From positions 1 to 19,028 of the forward strand of contig JAITPZ010000269.1 of NCBI GenBank assembly GCA_031289165.1: a DNA stretch of 19,028 nucleotides. Reading direction: 5' to 3'. Every line of letters begins with the position of its first letter. The first letter of the stretch is position 1. The position numbers and the translations under genes are program-made. The notes beneath the pieces are model-generated. The model had not been told where the DNA came from. It ran no database searches and was given only the letters and a program-made list of their open reading frames with translations. This document shows positions 7,231 to 15,518 of this stretch, one piece after another. The stretch is from Synergistaceae bacterium (lineage in GTDB: Bacteria; Synergistota; Synergistia; Synergistales; Aminobacteriaceae).

Positions 7231-7371
7231 TTATCGATGGGGAAAAACCTCAACCCACGGCGGGCATTATCGACAGTCAAACGGTAAAAACCACGGACCT
7301 CGGCGGAGAGGAACGAGGGTATGATGGAGGCAAAAAGCTGAGTGGGCGTAAGCGCCATATTTTAGCGGACT
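7231..7371 (+). pseudogene. IS5-family DDE transposase, internal fragment
   Basis: A translated stretch of about 47 residues matches the first part of the IS5-family DDE catalytic domain: GIIDSQTVKTTDLGGEERGY followed by DGGKKLSGRKRHILADS. The Asp of IIDSQ is the first catalytic residue. Neither the N-terminus nor the rest of the DDE domain is present; the match starts at the edge of MITE copy 2 and fades at about 7371, before a stop at 7386-7388. No terminal inverted repeat of a full insertion sequence was found. It is a dead fragment. Confidence 0.75.
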
Positions 7372-7397
7372 CCCCACTCTGCAGCTGAGGAAAATGA

Positions 7398-7434
7398 CGC
7401 CACCCCGAGCTTCCGATTCGGGCTCGGGGCGGCG
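7398..7434 (-). terminator. GC-rich hairpin downstream of the aminotransferase gene
   Basis: A 13-bp inverted repeat with one mismatch (CGCCACCCCGAGC / GCTCGGGGCGGCG) and an 11-nt loop lies about 57 nt after the stop of the minus-strand aminotransferase gene. On that strand it is followed by TCATTTTCC, a weak T-rich tract. It probably ends that transcript. Confidence 0.5.
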
Positions 7435-7490
7435 CGAAGGGTGACTCGACGATCCTGGCCAAAGAGCGGTTCCGGCCGAAAAAGGGCAGG

Positions 7491-8624
7491 TCAGGCGCCG
7501 TAGAATTCTCCGATCGCGTCGACGAGGCGCTCCTGCTCTTCGGGCAGCAGACCGCCGAAGATCGGGAGGGCGAGCGCCTCCCGCGAAAGACGTTCCGACT
7601 CCGGGAAGTCGCCCTCCCGGTATCCCAAAAAGGCGAAGCACTTCTGCAGGTGCAGCGACAGCGGGTAATAGACCCGCGTACTCAGGCCCCGTTCCTCCAG
7701 ATACGCCATCAGCTCGTCACGGCGCGGCGCGCGGATGACATATTGATGATGGATATGGTGATTTCCTTCGAGTTCGACGGGCAGCGTCACGGTGCCCTCC
7801 AGCTTTTTCATGCCGAAATACATGCGGTAGCGATCGGCGAGCATCCGGCGCTCGACGTTCCACTCCTCGAGATGCCGGAGCTTGACGTCCAGCACCGCGG
7901 CCTGTACCGCGTCAAGACGGCTGTTCAGGCCGACTTCTTCGTGAATGTAGGTCGTGCCCGCCCCGTGGACGCGCAGCTTTTTCAGGCGCTCCCCCAGCGT
8001 GGGATCGAGCGCGACGGTCATTCCCGCGTCCCCGCAGGCCCCGAGGTTTTTCGTCGGGAAGAAGGAGTAGCAGCCGACGTCTCCCATCACTCCGGCGCGA
8101 ACGATTTTGTCGTCGACCCTTCTCCAGGAGCCGAACGCCTGCGCGGCGTCCTCTATGATCGTGACGCCCTCTTCCCTGCACAGGGACGCGATCCGCTCCA
8201 GGGGAACCATCTGCCCGAACAGGTGGACGGGCAGAAAAGCCTTCGTCGCGGGGGTGATCTTCGCGGCGACGTCCTTCAGGTCGATGTTGTACGTCGCAGG
8301 GTCGATATCCGCGAACACGGGCCTGGCGCCGACCCGCGTGATGCAGCTCGCCGTGGCGAAGAAGCTGTAGGGAGTCGTTATGACCTCGTCGCCCGGCCCG
8401 ATGTCGAGAGCCATCAGGGCCAGAATGAGCGCATCCGTCCCCGACGCGCAGCCGACCGCGATCCCCTTTTCCAGGTAACGCTCGACGTGTTCCTCGAACG
8501 TGCGAACCTCCGCGCCCAGAATAAACGCCTGAGACTCGAACACCCGCTCCACGGCCTCCCTTATTTCCTCCCGTATTTCCCTGTACTGCCTCCTGAGGTC
8601 CAGTATCGGCACTCCGTCACTCAC
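7491..8624 (-). CDS. DegT/DnrJ/EryC1/StrS family PLP-dependent sugar aminotransferase
   Basis: A fold-type I PLP enzyme that puts an amino group on a keto-sugar nucleotide for surface polysaccharide or similar glycans. Visible marks are PILDLRRQY at the start, ASGTDALILALMAL (phosphate-binding GTDA), EDAAQAFGS with the PLP-ring Asp, and SFFPTKNLGACGDAG with the Schiff-base Lys (192 counted from the GTG start). Length, about 377 residues, is normal. The frame has an ATG at 8633, but the only ribosome site, AAAGGGG (8634-8640), touches that ATG directly and lies 9 nt from a GTG at 8624. The GTG start, giving MSDGVPILDL, is therefore preferred. No other sugar-nucleotide gene is adjacent, so the glycan cannot be named. 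WbpE/WlbC-like or FdtB-like roles are both possible. Confidence 0.9.
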   Translation of the reverse strand: MSDGVPILDLRRQYREIREEIREAVERVFESQAFILGAEVRTFEEHVERYLEKGIAVGCASGTDALILALMALDIGPGDEVITTPYSFFATASCITRVGARPVFADIDPATYNIDLKDVAAKITPATKAFLPVHLFGQMVPLERIASLCREEGVTIIEDAAQAFGSWRRVDDKIVRAGVMGDVGCYSFFPTKNLGACGDAGMTVALDPTLGERLKKLRVHGAGTTYIHEEVGLNSRLDAVQAAVLDVKLRHLEEWNVERRMLADRYRMYFGMKKLEGTVTLPVELEGNHHIHHQYVIRAPRRDELMAYLEERGLSTRVYYPLSLHLQKCFAFLGYREGDFPESERLSREALALPIFGGLLPEEQERLVDAIGEFYGA

Positions 8625-8712
8625 TCGGAACATCCCCTTTCGATAACCGGCCCATCAGCAACCGGACGCACTACCTGTACACATAATATTATCCGATTCA
8701 TCCGGTTTGTTG

Positions 8713-8735
8713 TGGCACACATTTATGTCGTGCCA
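8713..8735. promoter_or_regulatory. Inverted repeat, possible operator
   Basis: TGGCAC (8713-8718) and GTGCCA (8730-8735) flank ACAT/ATGT half-arms around a TT centre, with one unpaired base. The repeat lies in the gap between the minus-strand aminotransferase gene and the plus-strand small membrane protein gene, an expected place for a regulator site. No binding protein can be named. Confidence 0.35.
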
Positions 8736-8882
8736 AATTGAAGTTAAAGTTCGAGGTTAGGGGGGTGGAAAACGGCTTTCGCCGCTCGCGCGCGTCGATG
8801 AAACGCGCCTTCGAGGGTGACGTGATATTATCTTCTGCGGGATCACTCCTGTGATTTCGGACAAACGAAAGGGGATACGGAC

Positions 8883-9113
8883 ATGAGGCTGTTCATTTTG
8901 ACGCTGTCCATGGCCTGCGTGATTTTTTACGGATACGCCCTGGCCGGTTACATCGGGTACTCGTTCGACACGGGACGGCCGGACTATATCGTCGGAGGGC
9001 TGGCGCTGGGTAGCCTGTGCGGCGGCGCGGCGCTTTGCCTGTGGAAGAAATATCTTCCTTCGTTTTACATGAGCCCCGATCCCCTCGACCCCGGAAAGGA
9101 TGAAGAACGTTAA
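8883..9113 (+). CDS. Small two-segment membrane protein, unknown function
   Basis: A 76-residue hydrophobic protein with ATG 8883 and an AAAGGGG site 8 nt before it. Residues 5-24 form one membrane segment and residues 36-53 (glycine-rich, VGGLALGSLCGGAALCL) a second. A short loop with DTGRPDY separates them, and a charged tail (DPLDPGKDEER) follows. I do not recognise a family. It is 3 nt from the HAD phosphatase gene and almost certainly cotranscribed with it, so it may place or regulate that enzyme at the membrane; this is only a guess from proximity. Confidence 0.7.
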   Translation: MRLFILTLSMACVIFYGYALAGYIGYSFDTGRPDYIVGGLALGSLCGGAALCLWKKYLPSFYMSPDPLDPGKDEER

Positions 9114-9116
9114 GCG

Positions 9117-9971
9117 ATGAAAAATGTGACGAAATCGACGGCGGACCTTCTGATTTTTGACGTCGACGGCGTGCTGATCGACACCTGCGATTCGTTCGTC
9201 GTCACCACGTCGGAGACGGTGCGCTGGTGCTGGGAAAATTTCTGCGGGGGGGAGGCGGACGGCGGGGAATACACTCTCGATCACTTCAACCTGTGCAAGA
9301 TGCACCCGGCCTTCAACGACGATTCCATCGTGGCATGGGCGCTTTTTTCCCTCATGAAGGCGCGCATGGAGCGAACGGGAGACAAAAGTATGCGGGCGGC
9401 GTTTCCCTCGCCGGAGGAATGGCGGAAGTTCATCGCTTCCACCCCCTCCGACCTGACGGAGAATTCCCTGGTCGGGGAGCTTACAGGACGGTGGCCGCGC
9501 TGCCTTTCCGCCGCGGAGGTCCGGACGGTGTTCGATGAGATCTACTACGGCGGGGAGATGTACCGGCTGCTCAGAGGACCCGATAACCATAAAATTTCGG
9601 GTGAGGGTCGCTGGAGGATGGAAAAACCGGGGCTTTCGCGGCGGTGGAACGAACTGCCCCTTCCCGTCGGAATCTACACGGGACGGTCGCCCGCCGAGAT
9701 GGAGCTGGCGTGGCGGCATCTGGGGTGGAACGACTTCCCCCGGGAGATGCTGATCTGCACCGGTGACGGAATCCTGAAGCCCTCGCCCCTGGGGCTCGAA
9801 ATTCTGTGCGAGCGAGCCGGCGCGTCCAACCCCCTCTTTTTCGGGGACACGGCCAGCGATAAAAAGGCGTGGCTGAACTTCGGGAGGGGCGGCTTCGTGG
9901 CGATCGGCCCGATTCTGGAACACGAGCCGCGCTTCGACACCCTGGACGATGCGGTGAACGCGCTGCTGTAG
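9117..9971 (+). CDS. HAD-superfamily phosphatase (subfamily IA-like)
   Basis: A 284-residue haloacid dehalogenase-fold hydrolase with all four motifs: FDVDGVLID (nucleophile D15, acid/base D17), YTGRS (Thr at about 188) for motif II, KP with K221 for motif III, and GDTASD (D244, D248) for motif IV, the magnesium site. A large helical cap of about 150 residues lies between motifs I and II, as in subfamily IA. The layout is close to the uncharacterised HAD-IA group that starts FDVDGVL(I/V)D, so the substrate, probably a small phosphate ester, is unknown. ATG 9117 follows the stop of the small membrane protein by 3 nt, and an AAGGA lies within the end of that gene. Confidence 0.85.
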   Translation: MKNVTKSTADLLIFDVDGVLIDTCDSFVVTTSETVRWCWENFCGGEADGGEYTLDHFNLCKMHPAFNDDSIVAWALFSLMKARMERTGDKSMRAAFPSPEEWRKFIASTPSDLTENSLVGELTGRWPRCLSAAEVRTVFDEIYYGGEMYRLLRGPDNHKISGEGRWRMEKPGLSRRWNELPLPVGIYTGRSPAEMELAWRHLGWNDFPREMLICTGDGILKPSPLGLEILCERAGASNPLFFGDTASDKKAWLNFGRGGFVAIGPILEHEPRFDTLDDAVNALL

Positions 9972-10156
9972 ATTTTCTTATCCTGCCGCAAATCCGCATC
10001 CCTTACGTATGACATGTCTGGTATCATTATTTAAAAGTGCGTTCAGCCTCAAATATTTTGGAGGAGGTTCTTCCATCTTTCATAGAAATTCCTTTCGTAG
10101 AAATTCTGTGAAAGGTTTTCCATGGAGGATATAAGAAAAGAAGGGAGGAGATTTTC

Positions 10157-11023
10157 ATGTTTCGCAGACTCATGCTCGCGGTCACGGGCGTCGTTCTGTG
10201 CGCGGTTTCGGCTTTTGCCCTGTCCGACGTGCGGGGCTCGCGGGATCATGTCCTGTTTCCCCGCCCCGCCGGGTACAAAATCGTCTCGTACGGCAGCGGA
10301 GATCGCTCCGTGGAGATTCCCGCCGGCGATGAAAATCTCCTTCTCTCCGGCAGGCACGTCGATATCCTTTATAAAACGGAGGGCGCTCCTCTTTCCCCGT
10401 CGGCCCTGAGCGAGCGATTCGTGTCCTCCCTGAAAGAAGCCGGGGGCGCGGTCGTCTTTCAGGAGAACCCCGCCCTGGGCGGGCGCGTCGTCGTCGGCAG
10501 ACTGGAGCGCGCCGGGCGCGACCTGTGGGTGATGCAGGACGCCGCGTCGCTTCGCGCTTTTCGCCTGCTCGTCATCGAGACCGCGAAGGACGACGCCTTT
10601 CTGCCGGCCGCCGTCGTTCCCGAGGCCGAGTGGGAGACGGAGGCCCGGGTGCTGGATTTGCTGCACCTCGTGGACCGTAACGGCCGGCTGGAGTTTCCCG
10701 TAAAGTTCGCCCGGGGCTCGACCATTCCCCGGAAGGGGTACGAGTCGGACTTTAAAAAATTCGTCATGCTCATGGAAAAGGATCCCTCCCTGAAATTTCG
10801 CGTGGAAACCTGGGTGGACGCCGGAATGAAGCCCGCGGAGGAGAGGGTCCTGCTCGGCGGGCGCGCGGCCGCGCTTGTCGACCTGCTCGTGCGCATGGGG
10901 GCCGAAGCCGGACGGCTGACGACGGCGCCGGGAAACGCGAAGGAATCGCCCGTTCCTCAGGGCCGCGTTCGCCTGACCGTCGTCGACTCCACCGACGAAG
11001 GCCTGGCGCGACAGAACCCGTGA
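10157..11023 (+). CDS. Secreted protein with OmpA-like C-terminal domain
   Basis: A 288-residue protein with a signal peptide (FRR, hydrophobic core, cleavage likely after AFA at residue 21), so it is exported to the periplasm or outer membrane. Residues about 175-280 fit an OmpA/MotB-type peptidoglycan-binding domain: a strand with the RGSTIP loop, a helix ending MLMEKDPSLKFRVETWVDAG, the region equivalent to NxxLSxxRA written as RVLLGGRAAALVDLLVRMG, and a final RVRLTVVD strand. Several usual OmpA residues (HTD, N of NxxLS) are missing, so peptidoglycan binding is uncertain. The middle region (30-170) is not recognised. ATG 10157 is preceded by GGGAGGAG. It is the first gene of a same-strand series leading into the dynamin gene 101 nt on. 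Confidence 0.65.
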   Translation: MFRRLMLAVTGVVLCAVSAFALSDVRGSRDHVLFPRPAGYKIVSYGSGDRSVEIPAGDENLLLSGRHVDILYKTEGAPLSPSALSERFVSSLKEAGGAVVFQENPALGGRVVVGRLERAGRDLWVMQDAASLRAFRLLVIETAKDDAFLPAAVVPEAEWETEARVLDLLHLVDRNGRLEFPVKFARGSTIPRKGYESDFKKFVMLMEKDPSLKFRVETWVDAGMKPAEERVLLGGRAAALVDLLVRMGAEAGRLTTAPGNAKESPVPQGRVRLTVVDSTDEGLARQNP

Positions 11024-11124
11024 CGGTGAGAAGGGACGCGGAAATTCAAAATGCCGCAAAATCGAAAATTGAGTACTTACCCGGTAAAAACGGGTAAACG
11101 CCCGATAAAAAATACCTGATAAAA

Positions 11125-14100
11125 ATGGAAGATAACGCCATCTGGCAGCAGTTTCTGAAATTCACCCCCGAAGGAGTCCTCGATATCGACTTCGAAACGC
11201 AGCGATTCAGCTGTTCCGCTTCGCTTGCCGGGCATCTTTGCCTGACGCCGGACACCCTGCCGCGCACTCTGGAGCAATGGTTCGAGCTTTACCATCCCGA
11301 CGACTACGACGTCAGCCGGGAATTTCGGCGGCATCTGTTCGAGGATACGGGCGAAAATTTTTCTCTGGAGCGCAGGCTGTACTGCGGAGATGGACAATAT
11401 CGCTGGTTTCGTATAGACGTTTTCTGCGTCCGCGGGGACGGGGGCCGGATACTGCGGATGATCGGCGTGGAAACGCCGATTCGGCAAAAAGCCGATGAGG
11501 ACCTCCGGCCGGCGGACCTGATGCGGGAACTGCGGGAAAGCCTGACCTCCGCGGAAGAGGGGGAAAAAGACCTCTCCGCGAGGCTTGCCCGGGCGGAGGC
11601 GCGCTGCGCGTCGCTGGAGAGGCAGCTGCACCTCGCGACGCAGATGCTCGACGCGACGCCGGACCTCCTGTTCCACTGCGACGCGGAGGGGCGCGCGGAC
11701 CTGTTCAACGACGCCTTCGCCAGGGCGCTCGCCGGCAACCCCGACCTCGCCCGGTGGGTGGCCGCGGTTCGCGACGACGACGAACATCGGCGCGAATACC
11801 GGTGCAGAGATTCCGCCGGCAGAGATCGAACTCTCGACGCGCGCGCGTGGTCTCCGACGAACCGGTACGGCGGTAAAATTGAGGGCCACATCGGCGTTGC
11901 CTCCGACGTCACCGAGATCCGGGAGATGGAGTCGGAGGCCCTGCGCCTCAGGCACCTGATGGGAAGCCTGATCCTGAAAAACGGACTTTCGGGAGTCCTC
12001 GGACCGGAAATGCCCGGACCGGGAGCGAAGGATGAAAGGGCCCTGGCGCGCCGCCTTCCCGGCGGCGAGGGAGTGGGGGAGGGGCGGGACAGCACGGCCG
12101 ACGCCGGAGAAATTCTGAAAAAGTATCTGAACGACGCGCTTCGTTCGCTTTCCTGCACCATCGCGACTGCGGAGCCCGCCTCCCCGGACGCCCTTCTTCC
12201 CGCCCGCGTGGCTCAGTTCGAGGATCTGGTTCGCGCGTCGGAAAGGGCGGAGCTGGAGGTCGGGGTCGTAGGGATCACCAGCAGCGGCAAGTCCACGTTC
12301 ATCAACGCCATGATGGGAGAACGCCTGCTGCCCGAGGAGACGCGGGCCACCACGAACCTCGCGATCCGCTGCCGCAGGGGCGACGAGCGGGCCGTGATCG
12401 TCGTAACGAAGGACGGCGGAGAGAGGCGCGTTTCGGGCATCGAACTCACCCCGGCGTGGATGGAGGGCCTTGCGTCCGAGCGCCTGAACCCCGCCAACGA
12501 ACGGAACGTGGAGAGGCTCGAATGGATCAGCCCCGGCGCCCTTCTTCCCGAGGGGCTCGTCCTCATCGACACACCGGGGCTCGACGCCTGCGATTTTCCC
12601 GAGCACTCCGAGCTGGTGCTGCGCCGCCTTCTTCCCTCCCTGGACATCGTGCTTTACGTCACCTCCATTCGCAACCGCTTCAAGGCGGGCGATCTCGAAC
12701 TTCTGCAGGCCGTGCTGGAGCAGGATCAGAGGGTCGTCTTTTTGCTTTCCCAGATCGACCTGGAGCGGGACGACACCGAGGGCGGAAGGGTCATGCTTTC
12801 CCGCCGTGAAAAGCTTTTTGCCTGTGTGCGGGAGCTTCGCGAGGACATCGAAACCATCGCCTCCGAGCGCACTTCTCTGAGGGACTGCGCCGTGGTCCCC
12901 GTGTCCTCGAAGCTGGCGATGGCCCATTTTTACGACAGAGAATCTCCGGCGTGGGGCGCCTCGAACTTCGGTCCTCTGATCCGGCAGATGGAAAACTTCA
13001 GGGACAACCTGAGTCAGTACGGACTCGAAACGCGCGCCCGCCGCGCCCTCGCGCTTTTCTCGCGCACCGCGGCCGATCTCGGGCTCGTTCTGGGAAACAT
13101 CTCGACGGAACAGGCGGAGGCCGAGGGGGCCGCGCGCCTCGAAAGGATCCGCGAGCTGCGCGACGCGCAGCGGTGGACCAGCGCGGAGGTGTCCGCGGTA
13201 CGCAACGAATGGCGCCGCCTTCTCGATCCCGGACACCATCTGAGACGCCTCGAACGGAAAATCGCGGAGCTCGACGCTCTGCGAGCCATCAGGGACTGCT
13301 ACGAGCAGTGGGGCGAGGAGTGCGCGATGCTCGCCGCGCGGATGACGGTGCGAATGGACAGGGCCCGCCTGTCCTGCCGCGACGTCCTGCACAAACTTGG
13401 CATCGTGCTCCAGGGACGCTCCGGAGAGGTCCCCGATATCGAGGGATCGCTGCCTTCCTTTTATGGATACGTACGCCATGAAGCGCGTCAGGTGCAGGTC
13501 AGAGGCTGGTTCGAGGACCTGCAGTTCTGGCCGCAGTACAAAATTTTTTTCCGTCAGGACGTGGACCGGGAAAAAATGCTTGCGGGGGTGGAGGGGCTCC
13601 TGACGGAACGCCTGCACCTTCTGAACGAACACCTTACCTGGTGGGAGAACAGAATGAGGGAGGACTGGTGCGATCCCCTCTATGAGGAGCTGGAGCGCGA
13701 GGAAGCCGCCCTTGCCGATATCCGGCGGATAGCGACGGACGCCTCGGTCTCGCGTTCCGCGCTGCGAGGGGCGCTTTCGAGCCTGCGCGAGGCCGAACGC
13801 GGGGTCAGGGCCCTCATGTCCGGGCTCTCGCTGCCCGATATCGACTCCGATTCCCTGTTTTCCGAGGACCTTTTCGACCGCTTCGAGGAACTGCCCGACG
13901 TTTCGGAAAGCCCCGTCGAGACGAAGCCCGAGGACGCGCCCTTCGAGGTTTTCGCCCCCCTTCTGGCGGCGTTCCGCGAGCAGGATATCCAGTCCCGCTT
14001 TCTGAACACGAACGCGCTGCGGGGCAGAGGGCGCATCGTGCTGCTGGGCCTGCGCCGGCACGACTCCCTTCGCTTTCTGGCGCGCCTGGCTCACGACGTC

Positions 14101-14796
14101 TCCCTCACCGACTCCCTGCGGACGGAGGAGGGCGCCGAGGTCGACGAACGGGACTGGATCTTCTGCGGTTCGACGCCTCCGGCCCTGCCTCACGCCCGAA
14201 TCGCCGTTCCGGACACGCTGCTGCGCGAGGCGGAGGTTCTTGTCGCGCCGGGCGACGGGCTGTGCGCCTCTTTGGACGCCCCCCCGGTCGACTGGGACGC
14301 CCTCTTCGCGGAATGGGTCCCCGTCGTCCATCTGGACGCCGCCCGCATCGACTCCGGGCTCTCCGACATCGCGCGTGCGCCTTACGCGGAGGCGCTCTCA
14401 CGCGTCGATCGCTGGGTCGCGGCGTCCGGCCAGGGCGCCCTTTTCAGTGGACGTCTGACGGATCTTCTGACGGACGTCCCCGACCGGCTGAACGACTTTA
14501 TGCGGAGTCGAGGATATCGGGGACGGGCGGACTGGTTCATCTACGAGAACTACGCCGCGCGATACACGGACTTCGTGCTGTGGGGGGGCGAAATGCTGCG
14601 TCGCCCGGACGCCTGCGGGGGGAGCCTCGACAGCGCGCTGCTCGTCGAAAAATGGATACGGGCGGGGCACGATTTCACGCCCCCGTTCTCCGAGCATCGA
14701 CTGAGGCGCGCCATGGACGGAGCGGTGCACAGAAGGCGCGGCGAGTGGAAAAGGGATGCCCTGGGCGCCGGCTTTCAAAGGAGCGATTCAAATTGA
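11125..14796 (+). CDS. PAS-PAS-dynamin family GTPase
   Basis: A 1223-residue multidomain protein. Residues 8-118 form a PAS fold of the PAS_3 type, with HPDDYD and a C-terminal YRWFRIDVF strand. A coiled coil covers 120-172. A second PAS domain spans about 174-272 (MLDATPDLLFHCDAEG to GHIGVASDVTEI). After a linker, a dynamin-type GTPase starts at 378: G1 GITSSGKST (383-391), G2 ATTN, G3 DTPG (482-485) and a G4-like SQID with D545, where the usual Lys is Gln. Residues 600-960 are mostly helical and should form the stalk. Residues 969-1110 look like a second, degenerate G domain without a P-loop. Bacterial dynamins hydrolyse GTP to bind, tubulate, fuse or protect membranes; the PAS domains suggest control by a ligand or redox signal. 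The stop overlaps the next gene's start (TTGA). SD before ATG 11125 is poor. Confidence 0.85.
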   Translation: MEDNAIWQQFLKFTPEGVLDIDFETQRFSCSASLAGHLCLTPDTLPRTLEQWFELYHPDDYDVSREFRRHLFEDTGENFSLERRLYCGDGQYRWFRIDVFCVRGDGGRILRMIGVETPIRQKADEDLRPADLMRELRESLTSAEEGEKDLSARLARAEARCASLERQLHLATQMLDATPDLLFHCDAEGRADLFNDAFARALAGNPDLARWVAAVRDDDEHRREYRCRDSAGRDRTLDARAWSPTNRYGGKIEGHIGVASDVTEIREMESEALRLRHLMGSLILKNGLSGVLGPEMPGPGAKDERALARRLPGGEGVGEGRDSTADAGEILKKYLNDALRSLSCTIATAEPASPDALLPARVAQFEDLVRASERAELEVGVVGITSSGKSTFINAMMGERLLPEETRATTNLAIRCRRGDERAVIVVTKDGGERRVSGIELTPAWMEGLASERLNPANERNVERLEWISPGALLPEGLVLIDTPGLDACDFPEHSELVLRRLLPSLDIVLYVTSIRNRFKAGDLELLQAVLEQDQRVVFLLSQIDLERDDTEGGRVMLSRREKLFACVRELREDIETIASERTSLRDCAVVPVSSKLAMAHFYDRESPAWGASNFGPLIRQMENFRDNLSQYGLETRARRALALFSRTAADLGLVLGNISTEQAEAEGAARLERIRELRDAQRWTSAEVSAVRNEWRRLLDPGHHLRRLERKIAELDALRAIRDCYEQWGEECAMLAARMTVRMDRARLSCRDVLHKLGIVLQGRSGEVPDIEGSLPSFYGYVRHEARQVQVRGWFEDLQFWPQYKIFFRQDVDREKMLAGVEGLLTERLHLLNEHLTWWENRMREDWCDPLYEELEREEAALADIRRIATDASVSRSALRGALSSLREAERGVRALMSGLSLPDIDSDSLFSEDLFDRFEELPDVSESPVETKPEDAPFEVFAPLLAAFREQDIQSRFLNTNALRGRGRIVLLGLRRHDSLRFLARLAHDVSLTDSLRTEEGAEVDERDWIFCGSTPPALPHARIAVPDTLLREAEVLVAPGDGLCASLDAPPVDWDALFAEWVPVVHLDAARIDSGLSDIARAPYAEALSRVDRWVAASGQGALFSGRLTDLLTDVPDRLNDFMRSRGYRGRADWFIYENYAARYTDFVLWGGEMLRRPDACGGSLDSALLVEKWIRAGHDFTPPFSEHRLRRAMDGAVHRRRGEWKRDALGAGFQRSDSN

Positions 14797-15476
14797 AGGA
14801 TAACCCGCGGGACGAGCGACCGCTCGATCACACGACGGCGCGGATAGTGGCGGAGCTGGCGGGCGCGCTGCTGCCCCGGCTCAGGGAAACCGTCGCCGGG
14901 GAGCTCACCCGGATGACGGAGTTCATGCCGGGCCTGGCGAACGAGGGTGCGGAGGAAGCGCTCGCGGCCATGAATCGGCTGAAAAACACCATCAACGCGA
15001 TGACGGACCTGCTGGATACCGCGAAATGCTCTCTGGAACGGGTGACGGAGGGCGCTTTCGAGAAACTGGAGCGGATGCCGGAGCAGCTGGAGACCTTTGC
15101 GGCTCAGTTGAAGGACGATGGAGAAAGGGCGACGGAAACGACGCAATTGCTGCGGACGCTGGAGAGGGCTATTCCCGCGTGGGAAGGGGTTCTGAAGGCC
15201 GACGGGCGGGCGCAGACGCGGGAGTTGAGCGAATTTTCGTCCGAGATTTCCGAGATGCTGAGGGACCTCCAGGCGGGTTTGCTGTCGGCGGTGGGCGAGA
15301 CCGTGAAAAGGGAAAACGAAAAGCGAGGCGTGCAGGTGGAGGGGCTTTTGCTGGAAAACGGCAGGCTTTTGGAGCGAAGGGTGGCGCGATTGGAAAAAAT
15401 CACCGTCGCGACGGGCCTTATCGCTATAATTGCGTGTACCGCAGCCGTCGTGGTTGGTACAATACTGTTCAGATAA
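14793..15476 (+). CDS. Tail-anchored coiled-coil protein coupled to the dynamin gene
   Basis: A 227-residue protein whose start is set by AAAGGAG (14777-14783) 9 nt before TTG 14793; the TTG overlaps the TGA stop of the dynamin gene, so translation is coupled. The frame is open further upstream, but that part is shadow of the dynamin gene. Residues 15-200 are rich in charged and hydrophobic heptads (for example RVTEGAFEKLERMPEQLETF and LRTLERAIPAWEGVL), which predicts long helices or a coiled coil. Residues 204-227 form one C-terminal membrane segment (TGLIAIIACTAAVVVGTILF) ending in a single Arg, a tail-anchor layout. No family was recognised. By position it is the likely membrane partner or adaptor of the PAS-dynamin. 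Confidence 0.75.
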   Translation: MKDNPRDERPLDHTTARIVAELAGALLPRLRETVAGELTRMTEFMPGLANEGAEEALAAMNRLKNTINAMTDLLDTAKCSLERVTEGAFEKLERMPEQLETFAAQLKDDGERATETTQLLRTLERAIPAWEGVLKADGRAQTRELSEFSSEISEMLRDLQAGLLSAVGETVKRENEKRGVQVEGLLLENGRLLERRVARLEKITVATGLIAIIACTAAVVVGTILFR

Positions 15477-15518
15477 AAGCGCCGGGAACCGAAAACACTA
15501 TCGAGAGGTGATGAAATC

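Noticed and set aside
8713..8728. Possible sigma-54 promoter (TGGCAC element)
   Set aside because: On neither strand is the -24 TGGCAC followed at the right distance by the -12 TTGC element.
10084..10113. Short direct repeat TAGAAATTC upstream of the OmpA-like gene
   Set aside because: Only two 9-bp units close together; too short to distinguish from chance.
11077..11097. TTACCCG/CGGGTAA hairpin between the OmpA-like and dynamin genes as a terminator
   Set aside because: No T tract follows, and the stem is only 7 bp; the genes may well be cotranscribed.
11077..14331. A 1084-codon open frame on the minus strand
   Set aside because: It is the antisense shadow of the dynamin gene in GC-rich DNA, rich in Arg, Gly and Pro, and no domain was recognised.
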